64,000 nucleotides of DNA. Source: Bacteroidales bacterium. GTDB taxonomy: Bacteria; Bacteroidota; Bacteroidia; Bacteroidales; UBA3824. Position 1 is the first letter of the stretch. Every line of letters starts with the position of its first letter. Position numbers and translations under genes: made by a program. Positions 1 to 8,823 of the stretch are shown here, one piece after another. The notes under the pieces are model-generated. The model ran no database searches. It saw only the letters and a program-made list of their open reading frames with translations, and was not told the origin of the DNA. The stretch is taken from assembly GCA_017543645.1 (NCBI GenBank), contig JAFYFR010000081.1, forward strand, positions 35,345-99,344, given 5' to 3'.

Positions 1-246
1 ATATTAAACATAAAAACAGAGATAAAGTTAACTAAAAAGTACATCGAGCCGGACGACCCGTTATACAATGATTTGCGCAATGAGATTCATCCAAAAAAGC
101 GTCAGACAATAGGCGAAAACTATTATAACGAAACACCTTATCCTCAGGTCTTCGACAGCAAACATGGGTTTATAGCCAACCTCAGCATCATCGACTTGAT
201 TTTCAACATGGGTTACGAAGCTTCAGATTATTTGAAAAATGAGTAG
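1..246 (+). CDS. WbqC-like family protein, C-terminal fragment
   Basis: An open frame runs in from the left edge and stops at 244-246. The 81 visible residues include PYPQVFDSKHGFIANLSIID, followed by LIFNMG. This matches the conserved C-terminal signature of WbqC-like proteins (Y-x-Q-V-F then GF-x-x-NLS-I-D-L-FN-G). WbqC proteins are often found in surface polysaccharide loci; their biochemical role is not settled. The stop overlaps the ATG of the next gene by 8 bases (ATGAGTAG), so the two are translationally coupled. The start lies outside the window. Confidence 0.8.
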   Translation: MLNIKTEIKLTKKYIEPDDPLYNDLRNEIHPKKRQTIGENYYNETPYPQVFDSKHGFIANLSIIDLIFNMGYEASDYLKNE

Positions 247-1603
247 CATAATACAAAAAATAAAGAACTTGGAGTTTTACATACCGCTAATAATCGGTGT
301 GTACCTGCTTTTTGCGTTCAGGTTCAATGTGTTTGCCCTGCCCATGTCGTACAGCGAGATTGATTTTTTCAGCGAATACATGAAGCTTGCAGACGACGGC
401 AGCCTCCAGCTTTTCAGCGACAGGATTCCAAATATTCCAATACTAAGTTACTTCTTGATATTCAAAATTTTCGGAGCGAATATCACAGTTGTTAGAATCA
501 CAGCCGCAGTTTTTTCAATTGTGCTTGTGTTTATAGTCTTGAAATTCGGAATCTTCTTTTTCGGCAAACAGGCTGGAATATTCGCCGCCACAATACTGAT
601 TGTACAGAATATCTACTTAGCTCAATTTGCAACGATACAGCCCGAAGTTCTCAACGCAATATTCTTACTATCAGCGTTATACTGTTTTCTCCGAGAAAAA
701 TACCGCACCATGGCTATTTGGCTGACATTGTCGGTAAATATCGACATTTCAGGGCTTTTGGCCATATTGTTCATGATTGTTGCCTTCCTGGTAAAGCTCA
801 ACAACAATCAAAAATCACAATCCATAGTATTCTTCATTATTCCATTGGTAGCCTACGCCACCGCCGAAACAGCCAACTATGTGGCATTCGAGCATCTTGG
901 CATATTACAAAACATTGGTTTTGAGCAATTTGACAAAAACATTATCAACAACGCCAATTTCGCTTTTCTTGCACAACAGCGCATGACCCTAACTCTGATT
1001 CTGATAATATCTATCCTGGCAGCGGCATTGCAACGGCAAATTGAAAAATACGAGGTGAAAACCTATATCTATATCACAGTGTTTATGTTACTTATTGCCA
1101 CTGTCCACGCCTTGGTAAACTCCGACCTCTGCAAGATGTTTCCCGTGGTGGTGCTTTTGGCAGTGGCAACAGGCGCGGCAATTTCTGAAATTAAGATGCT
1201 GTATGTTTACAAGTATATAATTATCAGTGTGTTAATCCTGTTTTTCGCTGTGTTCGACGCAAGGAGCAAAAATACTTCGTGCGAGTATATTTCACACACT
1301 CACCAAGTGGAAACCGACTGGAAGGCAACCAAGTTTATCAAAGAAAAAATGTCTCAAAACGATACGCTGATATGCAGCAATTTATTTTACAAAATATTGA
1401 GTAACAAATATTTAGGATACATCACAGAAAATAATATAAATATCGACACCATTTATTCAGCCACCAAATACTCTTACGTTATCAAAGGCAAAGAACCCTC
1501 CCCAAAAAACGTGAGCGCGGTGATTATCGACGAGAAATGTATGCTCGAAAAATCATTCACCAAAAAAGAGGCGGAAACCGAAATCTACAGCGTGGAAAAA
1601 TAA
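239..1603 (+). CDS. GT-C type membrane glycosyltransferase (ArnT/PMT-like)
   Basis: This 454-residue protein is mostly hydrophobic, with about ten membrane segments and a small C-terminal soluble tail. The first loop carries acidic residues (SEIDFF, near residue 39) followed by a P-x-L-S-Y segment, the layout of GT-C enzymes such as ArnT and protein mannosyltransferases, which use lipid-phosphate-linked sugars on the periplasmic side. The acceptor cannot be read from sequence. It overlaps the upstream WbqC-like gene by 8 bases, which suggests a joint role in cell-surface glycan synthesis. The start is the overlapping ATG. Family assignment is by overall topology rather than a unique motif. 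Confidence 0.7.
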   Translation: MSSIIQKIKNLEFYIPLIIGVYLLFAFRFNVFALPMSYSEIDFFSEYMKLADDGSLQLFSDRIPNIPILSYFLIFKIFGANITVVRITAAVFSIVLVFIVLKFGIFFFGKQAGIFAATILIVQNIYLAQFATIQPEVLNAIFLLSALYCFLREKYRTMAIWLTLSVNIDISGLLAILFMIVAFLVKLNNNQKSQSIVFFIIPLVAYATAETANYVAFEHLGILQNIGFEQFDKNIINNANFAFLAQQRMTLTLILIISILAAALQRQIEKYEVKTYIYITVFMLLIATVHALVNSDLCKMFPVVVLLAVATGAAISEIKMLYVYKYIIISVLILFFAVFDARSKNTSCEYISHTHQVETDWKATKFIKEKMSQNDTLICSNLFYKILSNKYLGYITENNINIDTIYSATKYSYVIKGKEPSPKNVSAVIIDEKCMLEKSFTKKEAETEIYSVEK

Positions 1604-1631
1604 AAAAGTCTGCAAACTCACGTCTGCAGAC
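1602..1631 (-). terminator. Intrinsic terminator of glycogen synthase gene
   Basis: The arms GTCTGCA (1608-1614) and TGCAGAC (1625-1631) form a 7-bp stem with a 10-nt loop. Read on the minus strand, the stem is followed by six T residues. It lies just past the stop of the glycogen synthase gene and also just after the plus-strand glycosyltransferase stop. Confidence 0.7.
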
Positions 1632-1662
1632 CAAAATAATAATATGCTAAAATACACTATAA

Positions 1663-3480
1663 CTATCTTTTTAAAACTTCGTCGTAAGCGTCAAAATAGT
1701 TTTTCGCAAGGTTGGTCCAGTCGAAGTGTGTCGAGTTCTCTTCCACATTGTTGCGCATACTGATACGCTCGCGACGGCTGAGTTTTACAAAACGCAACAT
1801 CAGGTTAGCCATCTGGTCTGCACTGTCGTTGTAGCTGACATTCTTACGGTTAACCACATAAAGACCCATTTTTTCGCAATCGTCGAATTTGGCCTTGATA
1901 TAAGAGCCAAAACCAGCCAAGTCGCTGGTAATCGAAGGAATACCGCTCGCCATACATTCAAGCGGAGTGTAACCCCAAGGCTCGTAGTACGATGGGAAAA
2001 CGCCCAAATGACATCCACGGATAAACTGTCCGTACTCCATGTGGAACAGCGGGTTAGCTGAATTTATGAAATCTGGGTGGTAAACAACTTTAACTTTGTC
2101 GTCGCGGTTGTTAATAAGGTTCGACATACGGAGAAAGTTCAAAACTGGGTCGTTCTCGTTCTTGAGGTTGTGGGTAACGATAAGCGGCAAGTTGTTCGAC
2201 TTCCAAGTCTTCACATTGCGGCGGAGTTTCAATTCCTGATGTTCCTCAATCAAATCGTTAAGATTGGGCAGTTTGTAAGCACCGTTCTGGGTAACGGAAT
2301 AGAAAAGTTTTTTACCAAGGTCGCGCTCAATTTCCTCGGTATTGCGCTTAATTTCTTCCATAAGTGCTTTTGAATGAAGAACTTGCGCATTAAACGAGTA
2401 GGTTGGCTGACGTGTTATCAAGAAAAATACAACAGTGGCGTCGATATTTTCTAACTTCATCTTGTAGTTGAGCCTTGCAAGAGCCTCCAATGTAAGGTCG
2501 AAACCTTTGTTCTGATATTCAAACCTTCCCGAAGAGAAGAAATAGAGTGTCTTGTCGAGATTGAAAGAGTAGCTCTGGAAGAAATGACCCATGACAAACT
2601 CGTTGATCTGCTCCTTGTAGTCCAAGTGGAGGTTCTGAAATTCGTGCATAGCCTCGAAACGCTCGATATTCAAGCCGTTAGGCAGGATAAAGTCGGGTGT
2701 GCGACCTAACAGGTGCGTACATTCCGCCGCAGTAATCTCGCTGACAGTGGTAAACACGTGCGAACCATGAGCCGCAGCGCGTTCGAGCTGAACAATCGGG
2801 AAAATATTGAAATGCTTTGCCTCGTCCTCCCAATTGTAGAAAGGCAGATTGTTGTAAAAACTGTGGTCGTTCATAGCAAGATAACGGCCGAGCATTGTGG
2901 CATGAGTGGTGAAGACAGTCTTGATAGGCATGTTTTCCTTGCGGATGTCCATAATAGGAACGCCCGCCATCCATTCGTGGAAATGAGCCACAATGTTGGT
3001 AGGCTGAATGTCGCTGTTAACCAAAATTCTGAAAAACTCAGTTACCTGAAATCCGAATGAGAGAACCTTGTTAGTAAGGTCGTCGTCGTAATCAATTGAT
3101 ATATAGTGGTCTGCCCAGAGTTTGTACTTAATATCACCGAGACGGTTGAAAATAGTGTAAGGATTAAAAAGAATCACCTTAGGTTTGCCGGTAACGAGCC
3201 AGTGTCCGTAATGCACCTCGAAACCGCTCTCGCGCATGGTATGCACCGCAAAACCCACAGGATCGGAAAGGTCTTCGATGGGGTCGAAAGCGGGAGACGC
3301 CTGATCTTCAAAATAAGGACCGAGAAGTATGTAATTATCTCTGTTCCACTTACTTACAATTGCTGGAATTTTTGAGCGGATTACTGTGTAAATACCGCCA
3401 ACTTGGTTGCAGACTTCCCATGCACATTCAAATAGCATTGTCTGCTGAAAAAGCTCTTTATTTTCCTTTTCTTTGACCAT
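1663..3480 (-). CDS. Glycogen synthase, GT3 family
   Basis: This 605-residue enzyme extends alpha-1,4-glucan chains from a nucleotide sugar donor. The N-terminus (FECAWEVCNQVGGIYTVIRS, about residues 17-36) is the signature of the GT3 (animal/yeast-type) glycogen synthases, not of the GT5 GlgA family whose N-terminus carries KTGGL. The C-terminal EPWGYTPLE (500-508) is the E-x7-E element that binds the donor. GT3 enzymes occur in Bacteroidota, where they serve glycogen storage. The gene is monocistronic: a 319-bp AT-rich gap lies upstream and a terminator downstream. No other glycogen gene is present in the window. Confidence 0.9.
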   Translation of the reverse strand: MVKEKENKELFQQTMLFECAWEVCNQVGGIYTVIRSKIPAIVSKWNRDNYILLGPYFEDQASPAFDPIEDLSDPVGFAVHTMRESGFEVHYGHWLVTGKPKVILFNPYTIFNRLGDIKYKLWADHYISIDYDDDLTNKVLSFGFQVTEFFRILVNSDIQPTNIVAHFHEWMAGVPIMDIRKENMPIKTVFTTHATMLGRYLAMNDHSFYNNLPFYNWEDEAKHFNIFPIVQLERAAAHGSHVFTTVSEITAAECTHLLGRTPDFILPNGLNIERFEAMHEFQNLHLDYKEQINEFVMGHFFQSYSFNLDKTLYFFSSGRFEYQNKGFDLTLEALARLNYKMKLENIDATVVFFLITRQPTYSFNAQVLHSKALMEEIKRNTEEIERDLGKKLFYSVTQNGAYKLPNLNDLIEEHQELKLRRNVKTWKSNNLPLIVTHNLKNENDPVLNFLRMSNLINNRDDKVKVVYHPDFINSANPLFHMEYGQFIRGCHLGVFPSYYEPWGYTPLECMASGIPSITSDLAGFGSYIKAKFDDCEKMGLYVVNRKNVSYNDSADQMANLMLRFVKLSRRERISMRNNVEENSTHFDWTNLAKNYFDAYDEVLKR

Positions 3481-3799
3481 TTTAGTTCAAATTAATAGTT
3501 CGGAAAGTATTTTTTTATAATAATACTTTGTATATCAATACGTTAATATTAATAATATATCTATTTTTTATAATATTCAAATTTACAAGTTTTTAAAATA
3601 AATGTCAAGCTTTTTTAAAGAAAAATTATCAATAATAAAACTTTTTTTTAACAATTTATATCAGATTGATTATCAATGGTATATGTAATAGAATTTTTAT
3701 TTGAGCCGTGATGAGATAAAAAATCTACGACATGAAGTAACAAAAACGGTGCAAATTTCAATGAAATCAGCACCGTTTTTATCCAAAAGTGTAATAATT
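3481..3799. other. AT-rich intergenic region upstream of glycogen synthase
   Basis: These 319 bp hold no credible coding frame. There is an 8-bp perfect inverted repeat, AAAGTATT at 3504-3511 and AATACTTT at 3522-3529, close to the glycogen synthase start. The far end carries the terminator at 3742-3780. No clear TAnnTTTG box was found on the minus strand, so the glycogen synthase promoter is not located. Confidence 0.5.
3742..3780 (-). terminator. Bidirectional intrinsic terminator
   Basis: The arms AAAAACGGTGC (3742-3752) and GCACCGTTTTT (3770-3780) form a perfect 11-bp stem. The loop has a second short inverted repeat (ATTTCA/TGAAAT). The A/T ends supply a U-tract on both strands. It lies 19 bp past the stop of the minus-strand aldo/keto reductase. 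Confidence 0.85.
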
Positions 3800-5206
3800 T
3801 TACAATGTTCCTTGCTTGAGTTTCTCAATATAATCGTCAATGTCGTGCAATTTTTGGGGAATATTGATATTTTGAGGGCAGTGAGATACGCAAGTGCGGC
3901 AGCCTATACAGTGCGCCGCCTGACGTTTGGGCTCTACCACGCGGTCGTAGCCGATAAGGAAACGTCTGCGCGCCTCCACATAGTTGGCATCCTGCTGCGA
4001 AACCGAGATATATCCCTCGTTGACACATTTATTATAATGTGTAAACGTGGTGGGAATGTCCACACCGTAGGGGCACGGCATACAATACTGGCAAGTGGTG
4101 CAAGGCACAAGCGGAAACTGCACAAACTCATCCGCGACGTGCTCAAGAAACTTGTTCTCGTCTTCGGTGCACTCTTCGAGGGGACAAAGCGTTGAAAGAT
4201 TGTCTTGAAGATGCTCCATATATGTCATACCCGAAAGTATTGTAAGTATCTGAGGATGAGAAGCAATCCAACGGAACGACCACGATGCGATACTGCTTTC
4301 GGGACGGCGTTCGCGCAATATTTGTTGAACGTGGTTGGGCAGCTTGGCAAGTCGTCCGCCAAGTAGAGGTTCCATTATAAAAATAGGAATATTCTTTTCG
4401 GCAAGACGGTTGTAAAGGTATTCGGCATCGGTATTGCTTGGATTTATCTGCTTAGCGTGATGCCAATCCACATAGTTCATCTGAATCATCACAAAATCCC
4501 ACTTGTAGGTGCCGTGATTGTCGATTAAATAATCAAATACCTTAATATCACCGTGATACGAGAATCCGAGGTTTTTGATTCTGCCCGCCTCTCTCTCTTT
4601 GAGTAGGAAATCGAGCATCCCATTGTCTAAATATCGCTGCGAAAACGTTTCCATACCGCCGTTGCCCACAGCGTGGAGATGCAGATAGTCGATATAGTCT
4701 ACTTGCAGTTCTTTCAACGATTTTTGATAAATGGCTTTGGATGCCTCAAAGGTCCACTGCTGAGGAGCAAAGTTCGACAATTTAGTGGAAACGAAGTACT
4801 TATCTCGTGGATAGCGGCTTAGGGCTATACCCATAGCATGTTCCGAAAAGCCACGGCAATATGCAGGCGAAGTGTCAAAAAGATTGACACCGTGCGCAAT
4901 AGCATAGTCGGTGAGTTGGTTTACGGTTTCTTGATCAATTTCATCGCCGCTCTCTCGCGCGCTTTGGTTGCTGACGGTGGGAAGTCGCATAAATCCGTAG
5001 CCGAGTATCGAAATTTTGTCACCAGTTTTGGGATTTGTGCGGTAGGTCATCTTGTCGGTGGGTATATTTTTGGAAACCGAAGCAGAAGTATCGAAAACCT
5101 CATGGGAATCAACCACTTTGCCGCACGACGCTGCCACAGCGGTAACAGCAACCGACGCTCCGGCTCTTTTAAGAAATTCGCGGCGTGATATATTGTTGTC
5201 TGACAT
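3800..5206 (-). CDS. Tat-exported aldo/keto reductase with C-terminal 4Fe-4S domain
   Basis: This 468-residue protein starts with a twin-arginine signal (SRREFLKRAG, residues 7-16) that ends in a lipobox-like AASC, so it may be a Tat-exported lipoprotein. An aldo/keto reductase TIM barrel follows, with the expected Asp (LFDTSPAYC), Lys (STKL) and His (LHLHAV) catalytic positions. The C-terminus carries cysteine clusters CTTCQYCMPCPYG (from 369) and CIGCRTCVSHCP (from 433), typical of 4Fe-4S ferredoxin domains. It lies 51 bp downstream of a membrane polyferredoxin gene on the same strand, a likely electron partner. The substrate is unknown. An AKR outside the cytoplasm would lack NADPH, so electrons probably arrive through the Fe-S clusters; that is inference. 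Confidence 0.88.
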   Translation of the reverse strand: MSDNNISRREFLKRAGASVAVTAVAASCGKVVDSHEVFDTSASVSKNIPTDKMTYRTNPKTGDKISILGYGFMRLPTVSNQSARESGDEIDQETVNQLTDYAIAHGVNLFDTSPAYCRGFSEHAMGIALSRYPRDKYFVSTKLSNFAPQQWTFEASKAIYQKSLKELQVDYIDYLHLHAVGNGGMETFSQRYLDNGMLDFLLKEREAGRIKNLGFSYHGDIKVFDYLIDNHGTYKWDFVMIQMNYVDWHHAKQINPSNTDAEYLYNRLAEKNIPIFIMEPLLGGRLAKLPNHVQQILRERRPESSIASWSFRWIASHPQILTILSGMTYMEHLQDNLSTLCPLEECTEDENKFLEHVADEFVQFPLVPCTTCQYCMPCPYGVDIPTTFTHYNKCVNEGYISVSQQDANYVEARRRFLIGYDRVVEPKRQAAHCIGCRTCVSHCPQNINIPQKLHDIDDYIEKLKQGTL

Positions 5207-5223
5207 TGTTCTAAATAATTACG

Positions 5224-5251
5224 AATTATGAATTTTGAATTTTGAATTATG
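5224..5251. repeat. Four tandem heptamers AATTNTG
   Basis: The 51-bp gap between polyferredoxin and aldo/keto reductase genes contains four consecutive 7-mers: AATTATG, AATTTTG, AATTTTG, AATTATG. No function is evident. The copies may reflect slippage. Confidence 0.7.
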
Positions 5252-5257
5252 CATTAC

Positions 5258-6733
5258 CTACATATCGCCATGCACGAGGTTGCCTTCCACATAAATAGCC
5301 GAGAAAGGACGCACAGGGCAAAGGTGTTCGCACGCGCCGCAACCGAGGCAACGTTCTGTATCCACCGAAGGAATTTTAACATCGGGATTGCCATCAAGCG
5401 GAACCATAGTGATAGCTCCAGAGGGACAGTGTCTTGCACAGTTACCACACGAAACACCGTCGCTCACAGGAAGACAGTTTTGCTTAATCCAAACGGCATG
5501 ACCGGCACGTACAGAGGTTTTGCGTTCCTTAGTAATCGGCAATATCGCGCCTGAAGGACACACTTCGGAACACCGCGTACATTCGGGACGGCAGTATCCG
5601 CGTTCAAAGCTCATCTCGGGCTGCATAAAATCTTTCAAAGCCGACGAAGGCCGAAGAACATTGTTGGGACACTGAATTACACACAACTGACAAGCTGTGC
5701 AATGCGTAGAAAAATGTTTCAAACCAACTGAACCAGCGGGTTTTAAAGGAATTTCGCGTTCTGGAACCAACTTGTCGGCAATTACAGCCAAACCACCGTC
5801 AACTGTTTTTTCCTGAGCCTTCAGAGTGCCAGCTATCGCGAGCAACGCTGTTGTGGCGAGAGTTTGGCGGAGCGAATTGTCTACACCACCGTCAGAAGGC
5901 TGTGGTACAGGCTTGGCAGGTGATTTCCTTACATACGAAATAGCATCCTTCTTGCAGACACCCAAGCAGTTCATACAGGCTACACAACGCGAATAGTCAA
6001 TCTCATGTTTCTTATAATCAATAGCTTGTGCCTTGCAACTCTTTTCACAAAGCGAGCAGTTGACGCATTTGTCGGAATTGATACGCACCTTGAAGAGCGA
6101 TTTGGTAGAAATCAATCCGAGAACAGTGCCCACAGGACAAACTGTATTGCAATATCCTCGACCAGTTTTCCAACTCCAAATAGTTACAACAAAGAATGTT
6201 ACAATAGCCACACCGAGAGTTGAACCGCTCTTCAGCCATACATCCACATCGTACACAGCGTACGAATCGTAATGCTCGGCAATATTTGCGCACATATTGT
6301 GAATAGCTCCGGCAACGGGCTGCAAGATAGAGCTTACCATCCTACCATACGCACTGTAAGGTGCGATAAGAATGGCGAGAGGTGTGAACACGAACATCAA
6401 AACCACAAAAACGCCGAGTATTATCAGGCGGAGCTTGCGTTTTTCAGGGGTGAAAGAATGACGGCGTTTCTTGAATTTTCCAGCGATACGGTTGACAAAA
6501 TCCTGAAACACGCCCATTGGACATATCACAGAACAGTAAACCCTGCCGAAAAGAAACGTCAAAGCCAATACCAGCAAAATAATTCCGACATTGAGCGAAA
6601 CTACCGCCGGAAGAAACTGCATCTTAGCCATCCATCCCAAGTAAACGTGCAACCCGCTCGTATAATCCAAGAACAAGAGCGTAATGCCGACCCAGAATAT
6701 CAAGGCTGACACAAAACGGATTTTCTTTAGCAT
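5258..6733 (-). CDS. Membrane polyferredoxin (NapH-like plus NapG-like fusion)
   Basis: This 491-residue protein has an N-terminal half with about five membrane helices and two CxxxCP motifs (CSVICP near 67-72 and CNTVCP near 195-200), as in NapH/NosR/RsxH-type electron carriers. It then has ferredoxin clusters at 223-260 and four further cysteine groups at 345-355, 381-392, 420-436 and 462-472. Between the two halves is a hydrophobic stretch (about 290-306) that could be a further membrane anchor or export segment. The likely role is to move electrons from the quinone pool or cytoplasm to periplasmic partners, most plausibly the Tat-exported aldo/keto reductase encoded next. The fused NapH-NapG-like arrangement is seen in the sequence; the partner is inferred. 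Confidence 0.85.
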   Translation of the reverse strand: MLKKIRFVSALIFWVGITLLFLDYTSGLHVYLGWMAKMQFLPAVVSLNVGIILLVLALTFLFGRVYCSVICPMGVFQDFVNRIAGKFKKRRHSFTPEKRKLRLIILGVFVVLMFVFTPLAILIAPYSAYGRMVSSILQPVAGAIHNMCANIAEHYDSYAVYDVDVWLKSGSTLGVAIVTFFVVTIWSWKTGRGYCNTVCPVGTVLGLISTKSLFKVRINSDKCVNCSLCEKSCKAQAIDYKKHEIDYSRCVACMNCLGVCKKDAISYVRKSPAKPVPQPSDGGVDNSLRQTLATTALLAIAGTLKAQEKTVDGGLAVIADKLVPEREIPLKPAGSVGLKHFSTHCTACQLCVIQCPNNVLRPSSALKDFMQPEMSFERGYCRPECTRCSEVCPSGAILPITKERKTSVRAGHAVWIKQNCLPVSDGVSCGNCARHCPSGAITMVPLDGNPDVKIPSVDTERCLGCGACEHLCPVRPFSAIYVEGNLVHGDM

Positions 6734-6778
6734 AACATTAGTGAATTAGTGATTAAAATATAAAATGTGATAGAATAT

Positions 6779-7342
6779 TTATTCTTTATTGAAAACCATG
6801 TTGGTGGTAATCTCGTAACCGTCGTCGTCAATTTCTGTGGATGTAATAGAGAGTTTCGACTTGGTAAGTTCCCGAATAAGAATGTCTTCTGTAGGTTTGC
6901 CCGCCAAAAGAGTATAAATCGTGTCGCCCTTAATCGACCACGAACCAGACAGGCTGTCGTTATCTCCTACAAGAGCGAAAGTCTTGTTGCTGCGGAACTG
7001 AAAGTACAACTGCCCGATAATGTTTTTGAAATTCTCGTCAAAGTCGGCTTTGATAGAGTCCACAACGTAAAGAGCCTTCTGCTGCTCAAGACCGCTTCGG
7101 TGCTGTTCCAAATTAGCCTTGAGAATGGGATCAGCATTCTGAATCTCCATATCTATCTGCTTCAATGATTTGTCGATTTCCTCGATGGACTTGCGGCTTT
7201 GATACTCGCAAAAATCATCAATATCAACGATTTCAACCTTCTGCAGAACCCATTTACCGAGAATAATAGTATCGTACCCTTCTTCACAGGCAGAAAGCAG
7301 AAAGGCTACGCACAACGCGACTAAGCAAAATATCTTTTTCAT
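6779..7342 (-). CDS. Lipocalin-like lipoprotein (paralogue 3)
   Basis: This 187-residue protein has a lipoprotein signal (MKKIFCLVALCVAFLLSACE; acylated Cys19). Right after it comes ILGKWVLQKVEI, which matches the G-K/S-W start of the lipocalin-like domains in the two genes just upstream. It ends TTNMVFNKE, similar to the IFTKV end of those paralogues. A helical insertion (about residues 45-90, charged, low complexity) separates the start from the beta-rich part. It is the last gene of a tight run (8 bp after the previous stop). Substrate and function are unknown. Confidence 0.75.
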   Translation of the reverse strand: MKKIFCLVALCVAFLLSACEEGYDTIILGKWVLQKVEIVDIDDFCEYQSRKSIEEIDKSLKQIDMEIQNADPILKANLEQHRSGLEQQKALYVVDSIKADFDENFKNIIGQLYFQFRSNKTFALVGDNDSLSGSWSIKGDTIYTLLAGKPTEDILIRELTKSKLSITSTEIDDDGYEITTNMVFNKE

Positions 7343-7350
7343 AAAGCGGT

Positions 7351-8325
7351 CTATTTAGAAACTTTTGTAAAAATCATCTTAGTAATAATGTCGAGATTGT
7401 CAACCCTCTCATTCACAACGATAATCATGCGGGTGTCGGAAAGTTCCTGCAGCTGCACCTGATCGAAACTGTCGCTATTTTCAGGCTGTAGCTTGAGATA
7501 GTGGCTCGACGGGTCATATTCCCAAAAGCCTTTTTCGGGTGTCTCGCTGAAACCAGAGCGGGTAAATCTGCGGTCGCTTGTAAAAACCATCTTGGCAGAT
7601 TGTACAAGCGCGTCAACAAGCTGCTGATGTTCAATACTGTCCTGACGTGTGGCGCGGAACTGGTTGTCCACGTAACTTGACATTTGCCACGAACCTACAA
7701 GCGGACTCTCAAAAGAACGGATATCGACAGTCCTATCAACCTGGTTCAAACTCTTGTTTGTGGAGGATTTGTCGTCGCCACGAGGCTGGAACATGAGTAT
7801 ACCAAGCAAAATAAGTGTCACTGCACCAAGCATATAGCAAATATTTTTATACAAATTCCCCTGGTCGGAATCCGATTTGGCTACTACCTTTGAGGATGCC
7901 GGCGAACGGCGTTGCTTCTTGATTTCACGCTCCTTTTTTGCGCGTTTGCGGTCGGCAAGGTCGGCATAATTTTTAGTAAGCAAGTCAACCAAATCCTCCG
8001 CGGCGGATGAAAATACGGTCTCAGTATTGTCGATCCACACATGGTCGTTGAGAAAATAACGCTGCGTGGCGGTCTTGTCCAAATTCGTCATAACAAAGGG
8101 CACAACTGTAACATCCTTTTCCTGACAGGTGTCCAAAATATTTATAAACGCAGGCGTAGTATCCGCCTTGGCAGAGAAAACTGCAATCACAACCTCTGGT
8201 AAATCATTGTCGTCAAGCGAATTAACACCTAACGTAACGGCAAAATCATGTTGCATCAATATCTGCCTGAGTTTTTCGGCAACCGACTTACCGTCGGGCG
8301 CGTATTGAATTAGTATCTTTTCCAA
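7351..8325 (-). CDS. TIR-like domain, single membrane helix, lipocalin-like domain protein
   Basis: This 324-residue protein has three parts. Residues 1-118 show an alternating beta/alpha pattern of a TIR-like or flavodoxin-like fold (ILIQYAPDGKSVAEKLRQIL, then VVIAVFSAKAD, then VTVVPFVM). A basic linker (125-142) leads to one membrane helix (161-179). Residues 208-322 form a lipocalin-like domain (GSWQM start, TKMIFTKVSK end) related to both neighbours. The usual TIR NADase glutamate is not seen where expected (PAFINILDTC). Topology would put the TIR-like part in the cytoplasm and the lipocalin-like part in the periplasm. The start is TTG; the first ATG is at residue 24 and would remove the first strand. 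Spacing is 8 bp on each side. Confidence 0.7.
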   Translation of the reverse strand: MEKILIQYAPDGKSVAEKLRQILMQHDFAVTLGVNSLDDNDLPEVVIAVFSAKADTTPAFINILDTCQEKDVTVVPFVMTNLDKTATQRYFLNDHVWIDNTETVFSSAAEDLVDLLTKNYADLADRKRAKKEREIKKQRRSPASSKVVAKSDSDQGNLYKNICYMLGAVTLILLGILMFQPRGDDKSSTNKSLNQVDRTVDIRSFESPLVGSWQMSSYVDNQFRATRQDSIEHQQLVDALVQSAKMVFTSDRRFTRSGFSETPEKGFWEYDPSSHYLKLQPENSDSFDQVQLQELSDTRMIIVVNERVDNLDIITKMIFTKVSK

Positions 8326-8333
8326 TTTTATTA

Positions 8334-8738
8334 TTATTTTACTTTTGTAAATATCTGTCGTGTTTCTACTCCGCCGTCGAAATTGTTGAGAATCAGACGG
8401 TCGGAAGTTAGTTCTATAACTCCCATAATGGTTTTCTTACCAGATTCGTCCACCACTTGGAGCTGTTTTCCGTCGGCAAGGATAGTCCATTTGCCTTTGG
8501 TAGTGATGGAGTTAACTGTCTGCTCATAGCTAAAATCGGCATTGTATATCGCAGAAGTGCTTTTGACCAAATCCTGCACATAGCCTTGCAAGGTAGCATC
8601 GTTATTAGTTAACGCGCTTGATTCCACACCGATCATCTGCCACTTGCCGTGGAGAAGTTCTTCGGGCTTAGACGAGCACGCACAGATTAATGAAATCATT
8701 ATCAGCACTAAAAGCGAAGATAAATGCTTTGTTTTCAT
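8334..8738 (-). CDS. Lipocalin-like lipoprotein (paralogue 1)
   Basis: This 134-residue protein has a lipoprotein signal ending LICAC (acylated Cys21). A compact domain follows, beginning HGKWQMIGVE and ending ETRQIFTKVK. These ends match the C-terminal domain of the next gene, so the two are paralogues. An upstream in-frame extension exists, but the ATG at 8738 begins a proper signal peptide and is preferred. It follows the Na/Pi cotransporter gene by 85 bp and precedes the TIR-like gene by 8 bp. It may be a periplasm-facing or outer-membrane binding protein; the ligand is unknown. Confidence 0.75.
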   Translation of the reverse strand: MKTKHLSSLLVLIMISLICACSSKPEELLHGKWQMIGVESSALTNNDATLQGYVQDLVKSTSAIYNADFSYEQTVNSITTKGKWTILADGKQLQVVDESGKKTIMGVIELTSDRLILNNFDGGVETRQIFTKVK

Positions 8739-8823
8739 GTGTAGCAAATTGTTTTTAACATCAAAATTAAGCGCAAATATGCGAAAAAATTTTAATAGAA
8801 TATAATGGTTTTCACGTTTTTTT

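Noticed and set aside
3701..4195. 164-codon plus-strand frame over the aldo/keto reductase C-terminus
   Set aside because: Starts within the terminator region and runs antisense to Fe-S cluster codons; no motif.
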